Below, one piece after another: positions 1 to 10,465 of a DNA stretch of 64,000 nt. Both the position numbers and the translations under genes were made by a program. Under the pieces are notes generated by a model. That model was not told the origin of the DNA and made no database searches. It saw only the letters and a program-made list of their open reading frames with translations. The first letter of the stretch is position 1. Every line of letters begins with the position of its first letter. This DNA comes from Piscicola geometra (lineage: Eukaryota; Annelida; Clitellata; Hirudinida; Piscicolidae), in contig OX030963.1 of NCBI GenBank assembly GCA_943735955.1, positions 3,956,658 through 4,020,657 of the forward strand, written 5' to 3'.

Positions 1-224
1 AATTGTTACATATTAATACATTGTGAGTATGTGTAGTTATAGTGTTAGCTGTCTAAGACAAAACTATTCTTTGCTTACTCAAATATTCCTATCAAAACAG
101 AATTTAAAATATGTTTTTCAAGTGGGGGGAGGAAGGACCCGGACCCCAGGATGCCACTGGATCGTCTATGCTAGGTAGGACCCCTCAAGATTTGCAGCAG
201 ATCGCCGCCCCGGAAGGCTATGTA
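1..224. repeat. Dispersed repeat segment shared with 44410-44610
   Basis: Most of this stretch matches 44410-44610 closely, including the shared phrase around tgctaggtaggacccc. It has no credible coding content. It is probably part of a low-copy DNA transposon whose other copy has GGGGC-rich ends near 44.27-44.61 kb. Confidence 0.5.
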
Positions 225-935
225 TAGAAGAAGAAGGGTTTAGAGATAATGTGAAAGGAGAAGGCAAAACTAAAGAAGGAAGGGATAGTAAAGACTTGGA
301 TTTTCTATTGAAATAGATGAGTTCAAAATTTTCAGGGTTTAGCTTGAGAAACATAGATGAAGCCCAAGAAATTATAGATTGAAGACAGAGAGTTATTTTA
401 TTAACAGCAAGATCAAGAGAAGAGTCAGTAAAAGATGTATAAATATAGGAGTCGTCAGCATAAATTTGACTGTTTAAGGAAGAAAGATGAAAAAATAATA
501 TTAGGTAGTTCCGAGGTATAGAGAATAAAAAGTAAGGGACCAAGGATTGAGCCCTGTGGAACATCATAAGATAAAGAAACAGAAGAAGAATGAGAACATC
601 ATAAGATAAAGAAACAGAAGAAGAATGAGAACATCATAAGATAAAGAAACAGAAGAAGAATGAGAACATCATAAGATAAAGAAACAGAAGAAGAATGAGA
701 ACATCATAAGATAAAGAAACAGAAGAAGAATGAGAACATCATAAGATAAAGAAACAGAAGAAGAATGAGAACATCATAAGATAAAGAAACAGAAGAAGAA
801 TGAGAACATCATAAGATAAAGAAACAGAAGAAGAATGAGAAGATTCAATTGATACATAAGAAGTTCGCTCAGAAAGATAGGATTTAGGTATAGTGAAATT
901 CTACGTGATTTTCATTAAGTAGAGTGAATGTAAGG
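225..935 (-). mobile_element. CR1/L2-like LINE fragment, reverse transcriptase part, dead
   Basis: The minus-strand reading contains the reverse transcriptase signature YADDS and the stretch SMFLKLNPENFELIYFN. This closely matches the other minus-strand fragment at 18198-19766 and the C-terminal half of the intact LINE ORF at 49889-52981. The fragment is interrupted by a 35-bp tandem expansion at 558-842 and then by a hAT insertion at 936. A further piece of the same LINE family resumes at about 2912. The element is a pseudogene. Confidence 0.8.
558..842. repeat. 35-bp tandem repeat inside a dead LINE, about 8 units
   Basis: A unit beginning catcataagataaagaaaca is repeated about eight times almost without change. 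The same sequence occurs once in the sister LINE fragment near 19175-19205. This is therefore a recent tandem expansion of a piece of reverse transcriptase coding sequence, lying just before the VPQGS motif on the minus strand. Confidence 0.9.
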
Positions 936-1786
936 CAGGGTTTCCCAACCGGTGGGGCCGGCCTCCCTTAGGGAGGCCAAATGATCTTTTAGGGGAGGCC
1001 AACTAAGGTGTTCTATTTACATGTATTTTATAAATTTATATAATTATATAAAGTTTTGTTAAATCACAAAATTTTAATCATGCTAAAAACGATTTTTGAA
1101 TACTATATGAAAATTGTTTTTGCGTAACGGCTTTCCATATTGTATTTATTTGAATAATGATTTGCACATTTCTGTTTTCATAAATCCCTCATTTTCTTTC
1201 GGTCGCGTTTTTTGAGATACCCTGCATGAGTTTATTTTTCAATAAAATTAATAAAATAAGACAATTAATTGAATAAATTAACTAAAAAATTTGGTCTGCT
1301 GTTTTTAACATAACTGGTCATTTATATTTGTGATTTTTTAATTATTTCAGTTCTTTTTAAAATATGTGTTTTTGTATCATTTTCAGTTTTCAATAATGTC
1401 TAAAAAACGTTGCTATGACGAAAGCTACTTATGTGAAAAAGGGTTTTCTACATTAGTATCTATCAAGACTAAAGATAGAAATAGATTGGATGCCTCGAAT
1501 GATATGAGGGTATCTCTTTCTAATACAGAACCTCGATTTCATCTTTTCTGTGATGGAAAACAGCAACAATCATCTCATTAAGCTTCAATAACATTTTATA
1601 AATTAAAAAACCTTACATAAACCTTATTATTATGAAAAATGATCATTTTAATTAAATCTTTCTGAATAAAAATTGTTATAACAAATAGATTTTTTTCTCA
1701 ATTATTGACGACGGGATTTGGGGAGGCCAAGTTACCATTAGGACTTTTTTAGGGAGGCCAACACTGAAAAAGGTTGGGAAACACTG
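936..1786 (+). mobile_element. hAT element, ZBED5-like, 851 bp, with TIRs and 8-bp target duplication
   Basis: The left end reads cagggtttcccaacc and the right end ggttgggaaacactg, an imperfect terminal inverted repeat of hAT type. It is flanked on both sides by the same 8 bases, atgtaagg (928-935 and 1787-1794). Only the last part of a transposase remains inside (1366-1581), so the element is non-autonomous. It has landed within sequence next to a dead LINE. Confidence 0.92.
1366..1581 (+). pseudogene. hAT transposase C-terminal remnant (ZBED5/FAM200-like)
   Basis: The reading contains CEKGFSTLVSIKTKDRNRLD followed by NDMRVSLSNTEPR. This is the typical C-terminal end of ZBED5/FAM200-type hAT transposases. 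Only about 60 residues are left, with no DDE catalytic core. It lies within the element bounded by TIRs at 936-1786. I infer a decayed internal-deletion copy rather than a host gene. Confidence 0.8.
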
Positions 1787-1865
1787 ATGTAAGGGTTTTC
1801 CAGCTTTATAACAGCAAATTTATAACGGTATAAAAATTGTACACTCGGAAATTATAATGTAATAA

Positions 1866-2140
<275 letters not shown>

Positions 2141-2147
2141 GCAACTT

Positions 2148-2910
2148 TAAACGCCTATTTCGGTAGGTACAGTGAACATTCACGAACTTTCTCAATTTTT
2201 CTCACGTAGTGATAATTAGTTAAAGTTTGAATTATTATTAAAATAAATTATTTTTATTTCCAATTAGAATATATTTCCATGCTTTAAAGAGAAAAAAAAA
2301 AAAATTTAAAGTATGAAAAGTATTTAAATAAATAAATAACATATTTCAATTCTTAAAATATAAATGAAAAAATATTTTTAATATTTAAAAAATATTTCTC
2401 AAAAAAATGAATTTAATAAACAAACAAAAAATTTATTGAAAAAATTATGACCGGGAATTGAACCCGAGCGCATTGAAAAGCCATACCTTCACTGTACCTA
2501 ATTTAAAATCACGTAAAACTTTAAATACCTACCGTCTTGCCGCCTATTTCGGTAGATACAGTGAACATTCAAGCACCTTTCTCAATTTTTCTTACGTACA
2601 GTGATAATTATTTAATGTTTGAATTATTATTTAAATAAATTATTTTTATTTCTCATTAGAGTATATTTCTATGCTTTAAAGATAAAATAAATAAATTTTT
2701 AAAAATATGAAAAGTATTTAATTATTTAAAGAAATAAATACATATTTCAATCCTTAAAATATAAATGAAAAAATATTTTTAATATTTAAAAAATATTTCT
2801 CAAAAAATGAATTTAATCAACAAAAAAAAGTTATTGAAAAAATCATGACCGGGAATTGAACCTGAGCGTATTGAAAAGTCATACTTTCACTGTACTTAAT
2901 TTAAAATCAC
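2148..2910 (-). repeat. Tandem duplication of a ~380-bp unit with a tRNA-like B box
   Basis: Two head-to-tail copies start with cctatttcggtag (near 2153 and 2540) and each ends with gaccgggaattgaacc. On the minus strand this end reads ggttcaattcccggtc, which fits a tRNA/RNA polymerase III B box. The A box is not clear. The unit could be an old tRNA-derived SINE duplicated in tandem. Confidence 0.6.
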
Positions 2911-2911
2911 G

Positions 2912-2990
2912 TAAAAGAGTATGATCGACAGTATCAAAAGCAGATGAAAAGTCAAGGCATAAAAAAAGAGTAGATGCATTAGAATATAAT
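2912..2990 (-). mobile_element. CR1/L2-like LINE remnant
   Basis: The minus strand reads as LFLCLDFSSAFDTVD, the reverse transcriptase motif A region of the same LINE family as 225-935. The piece is separated from that fragment by a hAT element, a microsatellite and a tandem duplication. Confidence 0.7.
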
Positions 2991-3161
2991 GATTAGATTA
3001 AGGATTAGAATCAGAAGTTAAAATAAGATCAGTTAACAGAGCTTTGTGAACCGTGAAAACATGATGGCTGAGCGTTTTTTTCGATTCGCAAAGGGTGCTA
3101 TACAAATAATTAGTGATTGATTGATTGATGAAGGATAGAAGCTCTAAATATTGGAGCCTAC

Positions 3162-3222
3162 CTGTCGTGTGGCAGAGAGCAACGCATGTGAGGGTGCCGA
3201 TGAGAAGTTTAAGGCAGAACAT
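3162..3222 (-). CDS. Signal-peptide exon of an Ig-like receptor copy (G0), rest not in window
   Basis: The ATG at 3220-3222 opens MFCLKLLIGTLTCVALCHTT, a clear signal peptide, and the exon ends at a GT donor (CACGACAG|GTAGGC) after 61 coding bases, phase 1. It matches the signal exon of copy G2 at 31969-32029 almost base for base, including about 300 bp of 5' flank. No D1-D3 or TM exons of this family lie between it and the left edge. Either the gene continues off the window or this is an orphan promoter plus first exon left by duplication. Splicing to other exons is inferred from G2 by homology. Confidence 0.75.
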
Positions 3223-3394
3223 TTTGGTATGTCAGCTTCACTAGTTTATTTGTTTAAAAATAAATTCAAGGATTATTTTAATAGAAATTTTTATTCAATT
3301 TGATATTATTTAATGATTAAATAATTAACTTTGATTAAATTTTAATCCAAGTTAATTATTTTAAAGTTTAGGTTTTGATTGCATGTTGCAGAAA

Positions 3395-3535
3395 CACAAA
3401 TTTTAACTCAGGTTTAAAGACCTATTTGTATTAAATTTTAACTCAGGTTTAAAAACCTATTTGTATTAAATTTTAACTCAGGTTTAAAGACCTATTTGTA
3501 TTAAATTTTAACTCAGGTTTAAAGAACTATTTTTA
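3395..3535. repeat. ~35-bp tandem repeat (4 units) upstream of signal exon G0
   Basis: Four units contain aaattttaactcaggtttaa followed by agacctatttgtatt. The same flank in copy G2 (32190-32225) has only one unit. The array sits about 170-310 bp upstream of the start codon, so copy number differs in the putative promoter region. Confidence 0.9.
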
Positions 3536-3903
3536 TTTAATTATTGTTTGTGTGGGTCCATAGATAAAGTATAGTATGTTTGTTTGTTGGAGTCATTCAT
3601 CTGATATTTGCAAAATAAAAATAATTTATGCCACTTTTGATTTAAAATTAAAAATGAGTATTTATTTTTAAAATAAATTATGAATTACTATTATTTAAAT
3701 AAGGAAAAAAAACTCTTTCATTCACAGGGTCTGTAACAGTAATTATCCAGTTGTAAAAATCACTTAAGTTTCAACGACTAGAAATGCAAATAGATATGTG
3801 ACATTTATAATGCGACATAAAAGGAAAAAGTTAAAGTATGAAATATTAATATTTACACTATATAAAACCAAATAGATGATTTCAAACGCATAAAATAAAT
3901 ACG

Positions 3904-4140
3904 TCAATCAATCCATCACAACTATTTCTTTAGCGATTTCAAATAAATTTGTTAACAAAAACCGGTTTTAGACCCCTTCCAATATATGTATATATGTTAA
4001 TTCAAATAAAAAATCAACTTTAATAATCCAACCTCGCACACATCACCATAATCCATTACAAAATGTAATCATTACCACACCACCAACATTCCTACAAGTA
4101 CCACCGTCATATCATCTTCATAACCACAAAAAATACTTGA
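3904..4140 (-). mobile_element. Fragment of chimeric retroposon family R
   Basis: It shares caaataaatttgttaa, the accggttttagacc block, the tatatgtatatat block and the following aataatccaacctc block with copies at 5500-5975, 9176-9615 and 17487-17985. The coding-like head found in the other copies is absent here. Confidence 0.6.
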
Positions 4141-4194
4141 ACATTTGTTAAATAAAAATTATTTAAAATTTAAAATTCTTTATACTTTTTTTCC

Positions 4195-5480
4195 AATAAC
4201 TTTCTCTTCATTGACACGGGCTGAAAAAGTGATAACCCAGTTGTAAAAATGTAACCAACGACTAGTTATGCAAATGTAACACTTGTTAAAATGAATAAAA
4301 GCTGAACATCGTTCTTTCTAAAAATATTTTATCACCGTTTTCATAGCTCTTTCTCTCTATCATTCTACCATGGCTTTTCCCGATGTAAGCGAGACTTGCT
4401 CATTAGAACTAAGTAGTAAAATTTGCAAAACAGAAGATGCCGTGAGTTGGGCGCAAGAGCATGGTCTACTCAGTCGGGCAAAAGCCTGCTCATGCGGAGC
4501 CGACATGTTATTTACTGGCTGCCCAGATACTTCAGACGGACATACATGGCGATGTCCACGATGCCATAAATCTCTATCTATAAGGAAAGGGAGTTTTTTC
4601 TAAAACTTCCGCCTTCCCCTGAATAGATGCATCATGGTAGGTACTTTACTTTATTTGAAGTATTTCGATAAGAATAAACTGATACTTGATTTATAATATT
4701 AAAATATTAACGAACAAATTTATAACACCATTCAGATAATTTTTTACTGGTGTTTTAATGACATCCGTCAAGCGACGGCAGCCAGCATGTTGAAAATAAA
4801 TGGTCATACCACTCTCCCGGACTGGTTCAATATGCTCAGAGACCTCTGTACAAACTGGGTTAGAGATCACCCAATTCGTATTGGAGGTTCTGGGCACATG
4901 GTCCAGATTGATGAGACAGTTATTTTGGCGGCCAAACGAACCAGAAACCACAGGGCGAGGCCAGGGTGGCAACGATGGGTGTTTGGGGAGGATAGACAAC
5001 GAGACCAAGAATGCGTTTATGGTAGAAGTGGAAAAAAGAGATGCTGCCACTCTAATACCGATTATTCAGGAGCATATTTTACCAGGTAAATATCTGTTAA
5101 TATTTGTTTCTCATTTATACTATGTTTATTCATTTATAAATTCTTTTTTAACAGTTTATACTTTTGTCCACAGGAACCACTGCCTGGAACGACGAGTGAA
5201 GGGCCTACTCCCGATTAGAAGAAGTTACTGGGTTGGCAACCATTCAGTTTGCTTTGTGGCGCCTAGTGGCGTACACACAAACGGAATAGAAAATCTCTGG
5301 CGATGTGCCAAAGATAAACTGAGGGACATGCGACGAGCATATTACTTCGTATTTGAATGAATTTTTGTGGCGAAGAGGTACAGATAGGGATCAACTTTTC
5401 CAAAAAAACTTTAGAATTAATAAGAGAAAATTATTCTGTTTAGAATTGTATTTTATTTATTCATAAGACAATTAGTTCAA
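4195..5480 (+). mobile_element. Merlin / IS1595-like DNA transposon, decayed
   Basis: This region is built around a transposase with an N-terminal zinc ribbon and a DDE_Tnp_IS1595 (ISXO2-like) catalytic region, the hallmark of the Merlin superfamily in animals. The left part (4195-4290) is repeated at 3715-3820, so the flank is duplicated. I could not define terminal inverted repeats with confidence, so the limits are approximate. Confidence 0.75.
4370..5410 (+). pseudogene. Merlin-type transposase pseudogene
   Basis: Three pieces align in order to ISXO2-like transposases. The first (4370-4650) has a zinc ribbon, CSCGADMLF then WRCPRCHKSLSIRKGSFF, ending at a likely donor ATG|GTAGGT. The second (about 4755-5085) carries HMVQIDETVI and, after a frame change, KNAFMVEVEKRDAATLIPI and ILPG next to a GTAAAT donor. 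The third, after a CAG at about 5174, carries TTAWNDE, a TGA in place of the usual Trp, RAYSRLEEVTG, and then in another frame GVHTNGIENLWRCAK and YLNEFLWRR. There are at least one in-frame TAA (after KGSFF), one TGA and two frame changes, so it cannot encode an active enzyme. The intron-like gap at 5086-5174 suggests the ancestral gene was spliced. Confidence 0.82.
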
Positions 5481-5499
5481 AACTATGTAACTCTTAATA

Positions 5500-5975
5500 T
5501 TATTTCTATAGCCTTTTTCAACGAATTCAAAAGCGCTTTCAAATAAATTTGTTAATTAAAACCGGTTTTGATATATGTATATATATATATATATATCAAT
5601 GTAAAAAAAACAATCAATCTTAATAATCCAACCTCACCCACACACCATGATCATCATTGTCTTTACCATTACAGCATTTAAACATCACCACAGTACCAAC
5701 AATCCTACTACAGCATAATCATCACCACATCATCTTCACAACCACAAAACACAATCATCCTTTTTCTTAATCTTCTTGCCACTGGTGTTGAGGCTGCGAC
5801 AGGAGGTGAAGGAGAAGTCCTTGCCAACACTGGAACTATCTTTGCTGTGGAAGGTTTTCTCGTTTTTGTCGCAGCTCATCTGGTTCCCTGCGGCCATCTT
5901 GGTCTGCTGCAGCCATTCCTTGACAGACTCAAAACGACCAGCATTCCCACAAAAAACATTATAATTAATAATATT
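5500..5975 (-). mobile_element. Chimeric retroposon family R, copy with coding-like head
   Basis: On the minus strand the 5' part reads GRFESVKEWLQQTKMAAGNQ and continues through SVGKDFSFTSCRSLNTSG. It is then followed by the family's AT-rich body and a LINE-type tail remnant (gcgctttcaaataaatttg). The same arrangement occurs at 9176-9615 and 17487-17985. I do not recognise the protein source of the head. This copy has the longest open reading of the family. Confidence 0.65.
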
Positions 5976-6408
5976 TAATTTTTATTTAGATGTAACATTT
6001 AAAAATACTATACCCAAAACCATACATAAACACAGGCGTACACATTTTAGCATGAATTCTATACAACAAATTATATATTTAAAAGGTAAATTCATGAAAC
6101 AATGCCGAAAAAAATCCTCTCCACATAGCCTGTGAAGTTGGGGTCGCCAGATTGTTAAGAGACAGGCATATTTAGTCTGATGGTTAATCCAATATTTAAT
6201 AGTTTCACTGTGCGTTCGTTGTTCTATCACTTTCGTCAATTAATGATCGAGCTGCGACTGGATGTTAAAGTCTCAGATGTGGTGGTTCCTTTTGCTTCAC
6301 AAAATTAGATTAAAATGTTTAAATTTTTGCCAAAGTTTTATCTGTGTAAAAAAATTCTATGCAATAATTTCATTTTCAGTTTTAATTTCGGTTACAGGAA
6401 TATCACTG
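5976..6408. other. AT-rich spacer, nothing recognised
   Basis: No conserved coding reading, repeat array or RNA motif was seen. Short open frames here look random. Confidence 0.5.
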
Positions 6409-6439
6409 ATACAAATTAGAGGTCGGACATGGACGTTTT

Positions 6440-6640
6440 TTCATTCCCGGTCCCGTCCCGTTCCCGAAATTTGTTTTCCCGTCCCGTCCCGTTCCCGATG
6501 GAACATCAGAATTTTGATTCCCGTCCCGTCCCGTTCCCGAAATGTTTTTTCCCGTCCCGTCCCGTTCCCGATGGAACATCAGAATTTTGATTCCCGTCCC
6601 GTCCCGTTCCCGCAACTCGATTCTCGGTCCCGACCCGTTC
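6440..6640. repeat. Subterminal minisatellite (cccgtcccgtcccgttcccga type)
   Basis: Repeats of CCCGT pentamers, including a roughly 90-bp higher-order unit (cccgatggaacatcagaatt present twice), occupy the left subterminal zone of the hAT element. A related array occupies 7795-7975 at the other end. Confidence 0.9.
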
Positions 6641-6705
6641 CCGAAACTTTTTTGTTTTTTTATTACTTTTCGCTGCTGTTTTCACTGGTCCCAAACTTGC
6701 TAGTC

Positions 6706-7180
6706 CTAACATTTCTCAAAATTTATTATTTGAAAGTCAGAGAATATTTCTTTTAATAAAATTTTAAAAAAACACGATTTAAATTTCAAATATTTATTGA
6801 AATGAAAGTATTGAAGTTCGTTATTGTTTTTGAGTAATTTAATCAAGTCTTTGTTTCTTTTCACACGGGTTAAACCGTTAAGAGTTTCAGCTTTCAAATG
6901 AGATGAATTTGGGTCTGAAGTTAAACGACCACATATTGAAAAATTCCGTTCACAGGGAATATAACTTGCAGATATACTAAACAAAACTTTGGCTACTTCT
7001 TGTAGTATTTGAAAATTTCTCATTTTACTCAAATAAAATAAAAAATCTTTATAATCTTCAATTTTGTTGGGAGGTAATTATTTGTACAATTCATCCTCTT
7101 CTGAACTTTTTTCTTCGTTCATTATTATTAATTCTTCAATAATGTTAGAAATATGTTTTTTGACAACCTTCTTATTCTCC
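6706..7180 (-). pseudogene. hAT transposase C-terminal (dimerisation) remnant
   Basis: The minus strand reads ILQEVAKVLFSISASYIPCE then RNFSICGRLTSDPNSSHLKA, the hAT C-terminal dimerisation motif. About 50 codons upstream it continues as KKHISNIIEELIIMNEEKSS, separated by an in-frame stop near 7080. The rest of the transposase is missing. It belongs to the element at 6417-8005. Confidence 0.85.
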
Positions 7181-8005
7181 ATAACTGCAAATATAAAATC
7201 ATTCGTATAATTTGATAGTATAATAATTTTATTATAATTTTTACGTTATAAAAACAAACATAATAGGTCTAAATAACCATAATTTGTTTTTTTTCTCAAC
7301 GGCACTGCAGCTTTGTCTGGCTGTTAAAAATAGAATTAAATTTTTTTAAATGAAAGTCTTGGTATTTATTTCTTTTCTATCGCAAACTTTTTCCTATTAT
7401 TTTTTCCTACTGGGGATGCAACAGACATGCTGCCTGAATAAGATCAATGGGCATCTTTTCTTTTGTCAAAATGATCAACTGAGCAATCATTTGGAAATTA
7501 ATCATTCAAATTCAAAGTATTAATTTATAAAATTAAAATAATATAACTGACCATTTTGATTTCATCTGACAAGTTTTCATCATCACCGAGTTGTTCTAAT
7601 CTCCCTTATATTTGGACTCACCATAACAACTTCAAATGTAGTGTTGGAGATTTTGACATTGACAACGCAATGGTGGCTTTGTTATACATTTCTATTGCAT
7701 TTAATTTACGTACGGAGTATCGATGGGATAAAGATTTCCATACTTAGAAGTTTTCTGAAAAATCATCGTTAAAGAATCCAATCCCAATAACTGTTATTCC
7801 CGTTTTTCCCGTTCCCGATTTAAAAGTTGATTCCCGTTCCCGAATTTTCCCGTTCCCGATTTGAATGTTGATTCCCGTTCCCGTTCCCGTCCCGAAAACC
7901 TATTCCCGGTTCCCGACTTTTCCCGTCCCGAAATTAATTTTCATTCCCGTTCCCGCGGGAGTCCCGCGGGTACCCGGTCAGATCGGGTACCCGGTCCGAC
8001 CTCTA

Positions 8006-8689
8006 ATACAAATACCACTGATACAGACTTCCTTCAGTAGATGTTTCGAACAATTAGTCTTTATGCCAGCCATAAATCAATCACCAAGAAATCTGGTGTT
8101 ATTATTATTATTATTAAAGATAAACACACATAAATCTAAACAAATGGTGGCAAATCAAATTCATTTCATGAGTAAACGTTGGGTTTATCAAACTACTTTA
8201 TAACACTAAGTTCATTTACTTAAATCATTTTCTAAAGTGGAAATTTAAAAACTTGACAAATCAACTAAAATGTAAAATATAACTCCTAAATCTTAACAAA
8301 TCAAATAAAATTTTCAACATAAATCTTAAATCAAATCGACCCAAAATAATTTAACTTATAATTTATAAATTCGATCTCTATAAATCAAATTTTGTCGAAA
8401 AAACTGGCTCAAATCCAATCAAATCAAATCGTCCAATCAAATCTTCGTGATTTGTGCCACCCCAGGTTGGAACGCATTTGACCAACATTCATAATACTCA
8501 GCTGGATGTATTTTAGTTTCTGAAGCAAGTAAGCTTTTATTTTAAAATTATATATTTTACATAATCTAATGATGTGCTTTATTTACTGTTAGAAATACCC
8601 GTGTTGCATATATTATATGCTTTATCATGTGTATCTATTAATTTGTGTGTTAGAATAGAGAGAATGAAAAGAGATATTGGAATTGAAAG
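8006..8689. repeat. AT-rich spacer ending in a segment duplicated at 10280-10465
   Basis: No gene is seen in 8014-8455. From about 8465 (ggttggaacgcatttg, actcagctggatgta, agaaatacccgtgttgcat, ctattaatt) the sequence repeats at 10280-10465, where a LINE has inserted into the second copy. Related sequence also occurs at 36720-36790. Confidence 0.7.
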
Positions 8690-9020
8690 TACAATTAAAT
8701 ATAATAAGAATCATTTAAACAGAATGTAATTAAGATTATTTGAATAGCATATAATTAGGAATATTTAAATAGAATATAATAATAATTATTTAAATAGAAT
8801 ATAATAAGAATTATTTAAACAGAATATAATTAGAATTATTTAAATAGAATATAATTAGTATTATTTAAATAGAATATAATTAGAATTATTTAAATAGAAT
8901 ATAATTAGAATTATTTAAATAAAATATAATTAGAATTATTTAAATAGAATATAATTAGAATTATTTAAATAGAATATAATTAGAATGATTTAATTAGAAC
9001 ACTATTAAAATTATTTAATT
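8690..9020. repeat. 25-bp AT-rich minisatellite, about 13 units
   Basis: The unit is of the type aattatttaaatagaatata plus attag. It is related in length and sequence to the 25-bp array at 36930-37430 just beyond the 3' end of copy G3, which suggests both lie in duplicated flanks of the receptor cluster. Confidence 0.9.
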
Positions 9021-9175
9021 AAAACATAATTAGAAATGAAAATTCAGAAAATTTATTTTCAACATTTCTATTATTTTTACAATTTATTAGAATTTTAAAT
9101 AGTTTTTAAACTTTGTGTTTAGATACATCTTTTATTTTAATGTGAATTCGCAAATTCTAGTTTGCAAAAATATCA

Positions 9176-9615
9176 ATCAATCAATCAATCACTAATGATT
9201 TGTATAGCGCCCTTTACTAAGTGAACAAAGGCGCTCTTCAAATAAATTTGTTAAATAAAACGGTTTTTAGACCACTACCAATATATGTATATATATAAAT
9301 TTAAATATATATATAAACCCACAATCAACTTCAATAATCCAACCTCATCCACCCCACCATGACAATCACCGCCAAAAAATCACTATCATCATAAATAAAA
9401 AATTCAATCATCACCACAATACCAACACTCATACCACAGCACAATTATCCTCAAAACACAATCATCATTCTTCTCAATTTTCTGTCTTGCCACTGGTGCC
9501 GAGGCTGCGAAAGAGGGTGAAGGAGAAGTCTTTGCCAACGCTGGTACTGCTGCTGCTATGGAAAGCTTTCTCCTTTATCCTTTCTCCTTGAGCGCTTTGA
9601 TTCCCTGCGGCCATC
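9176..9615 (-). mobile_element. Chimeric retroposon family R with LINE-type 3' tail
   Basis: On the minus strand it runs from a coding-like head (MAAGNQSAQGERIKEKAFHS, then SVGKDFSFTLFRSLGTSGK) through an AT-rich body. It ends in tagcgccctttac-type sequence and an (ATTG)n run at 9176-9190. The tail is the same as the 3' end of the CR1/L2-like LINE at 18198. This looks like a non-autonomous element that uses the LINE's tail for mobilisation. Confidence 0.72.
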
Positions 9616-9659
9616 TAAATAGCTAAATATAGTCATATTTCGCATGCGTGAACTCAAAT

Positions 9660-10140
9660 TGGACAAGAGACCTAAATTGGATGGAACATGTATCATTCAT
9701 TCGTTTAGTATATAGTAAATATGAAACCCTAAAGAATGAGCAAACCATAAAAAGCGAGTTTTAACAAATATAAGCTAAAATACTACTTTCCTCAAGACAA
9801 GGACAGATAAGATTCTTATGACAGATAACTTATGTGATAAGATTCCTAGTTTAAAGCAAGTTTTAAAAACGTCAAAACTCCTATATAAACTAGTGTCGGT
9901 ATCTCAAGTGTAAATCATCTGTAATCGGAAATCATTCATTCGTTTAGTATATACTATACTATATAGGAAATATGAAACCCTAAAGAATGAGCAAACCATA
10001 AAAAGCGAGTTTTAACAAATATAAGCTAAAATACTACTTATCTCAAGACAAGGACAGATAAGATTCCTAGTTTGAAGAAAATTTGAAAAACGTCAAAACT
10101 CCTATTTAAAATAGTGTCGGTATTTCAAGTGTAGATGTAA
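9660..10140. repeat. Tandem duplication of a ~250-bp unit
   Basis: Two direct copies begin atcattcattcgtttagtat (about 9688 and 9941) and run through aagcgagttttaacaaatat and the cgtcaaaactcctat block. The second copy lacks about 35 bp of the first. No coding signal was seen. Confidence 0.85.
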
Positions 10141-10465
10141 GGATGAAAATAATATAAAAATCAATTTGGCAGAATAATTTATCTTGTTTGATTTTAAGCC
10201 TGTGGTCAACAGAACGGTCAATATAAAAAAATATAATGTTTTATAAAATAAACGAAGGTTACTTAAATATCATGTAGCTGGAACGCATTTGTTGAGACCA
10301 ATATTCATAATCGAATACTCAGCTGGATGTATATTAGTTTCAATTTTTGCCCTTATTTTAAAATTAAATATTTTAAAACAGTAACAAATTAAGCAGAGAA
10401 TAAAATAGTTAGAAATACCCGTGTTGCATTATTGATGTATTATTGTATTTTTTATCATGTTTATC
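10135..10465. repeat. Segment duplicated at 36570-36790
   Basis: The blocks caatttggcagaataattta, tgtggtcaacagacggtcaa-like sequence and aaataaacgaaggttactta recur in the same order at 36590-36740. This is intergenic sequence duplicated along with the receptor cluster. Confidence 0.8.

Larger units (their letters stand above)
6417..8005 (-). mobile_element. hAT-Ac-like element, 1589 bp, with TIRs and perfect 8-bp target duplication
   Basis: The ends tagaggtcggac and gtccgacctcta are inverted copies. The element is flanked by the identical 8 bases atacaaat at 6409-6416 and 8006-8013. Both ends carry subterminal arrays of cccgtcccgttcccga-type repeats (6440-6640 and 7795-7975), a common feature of hAT elements. 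A decayed transposase C-terminus lies on the minus strand. Confidence 0.95.

Noticed and set aside
8690..9020. CRISPR array
   Set aside because: The units are directly adjacent without unique spacers, in animal DNA. It is a minisatellite.
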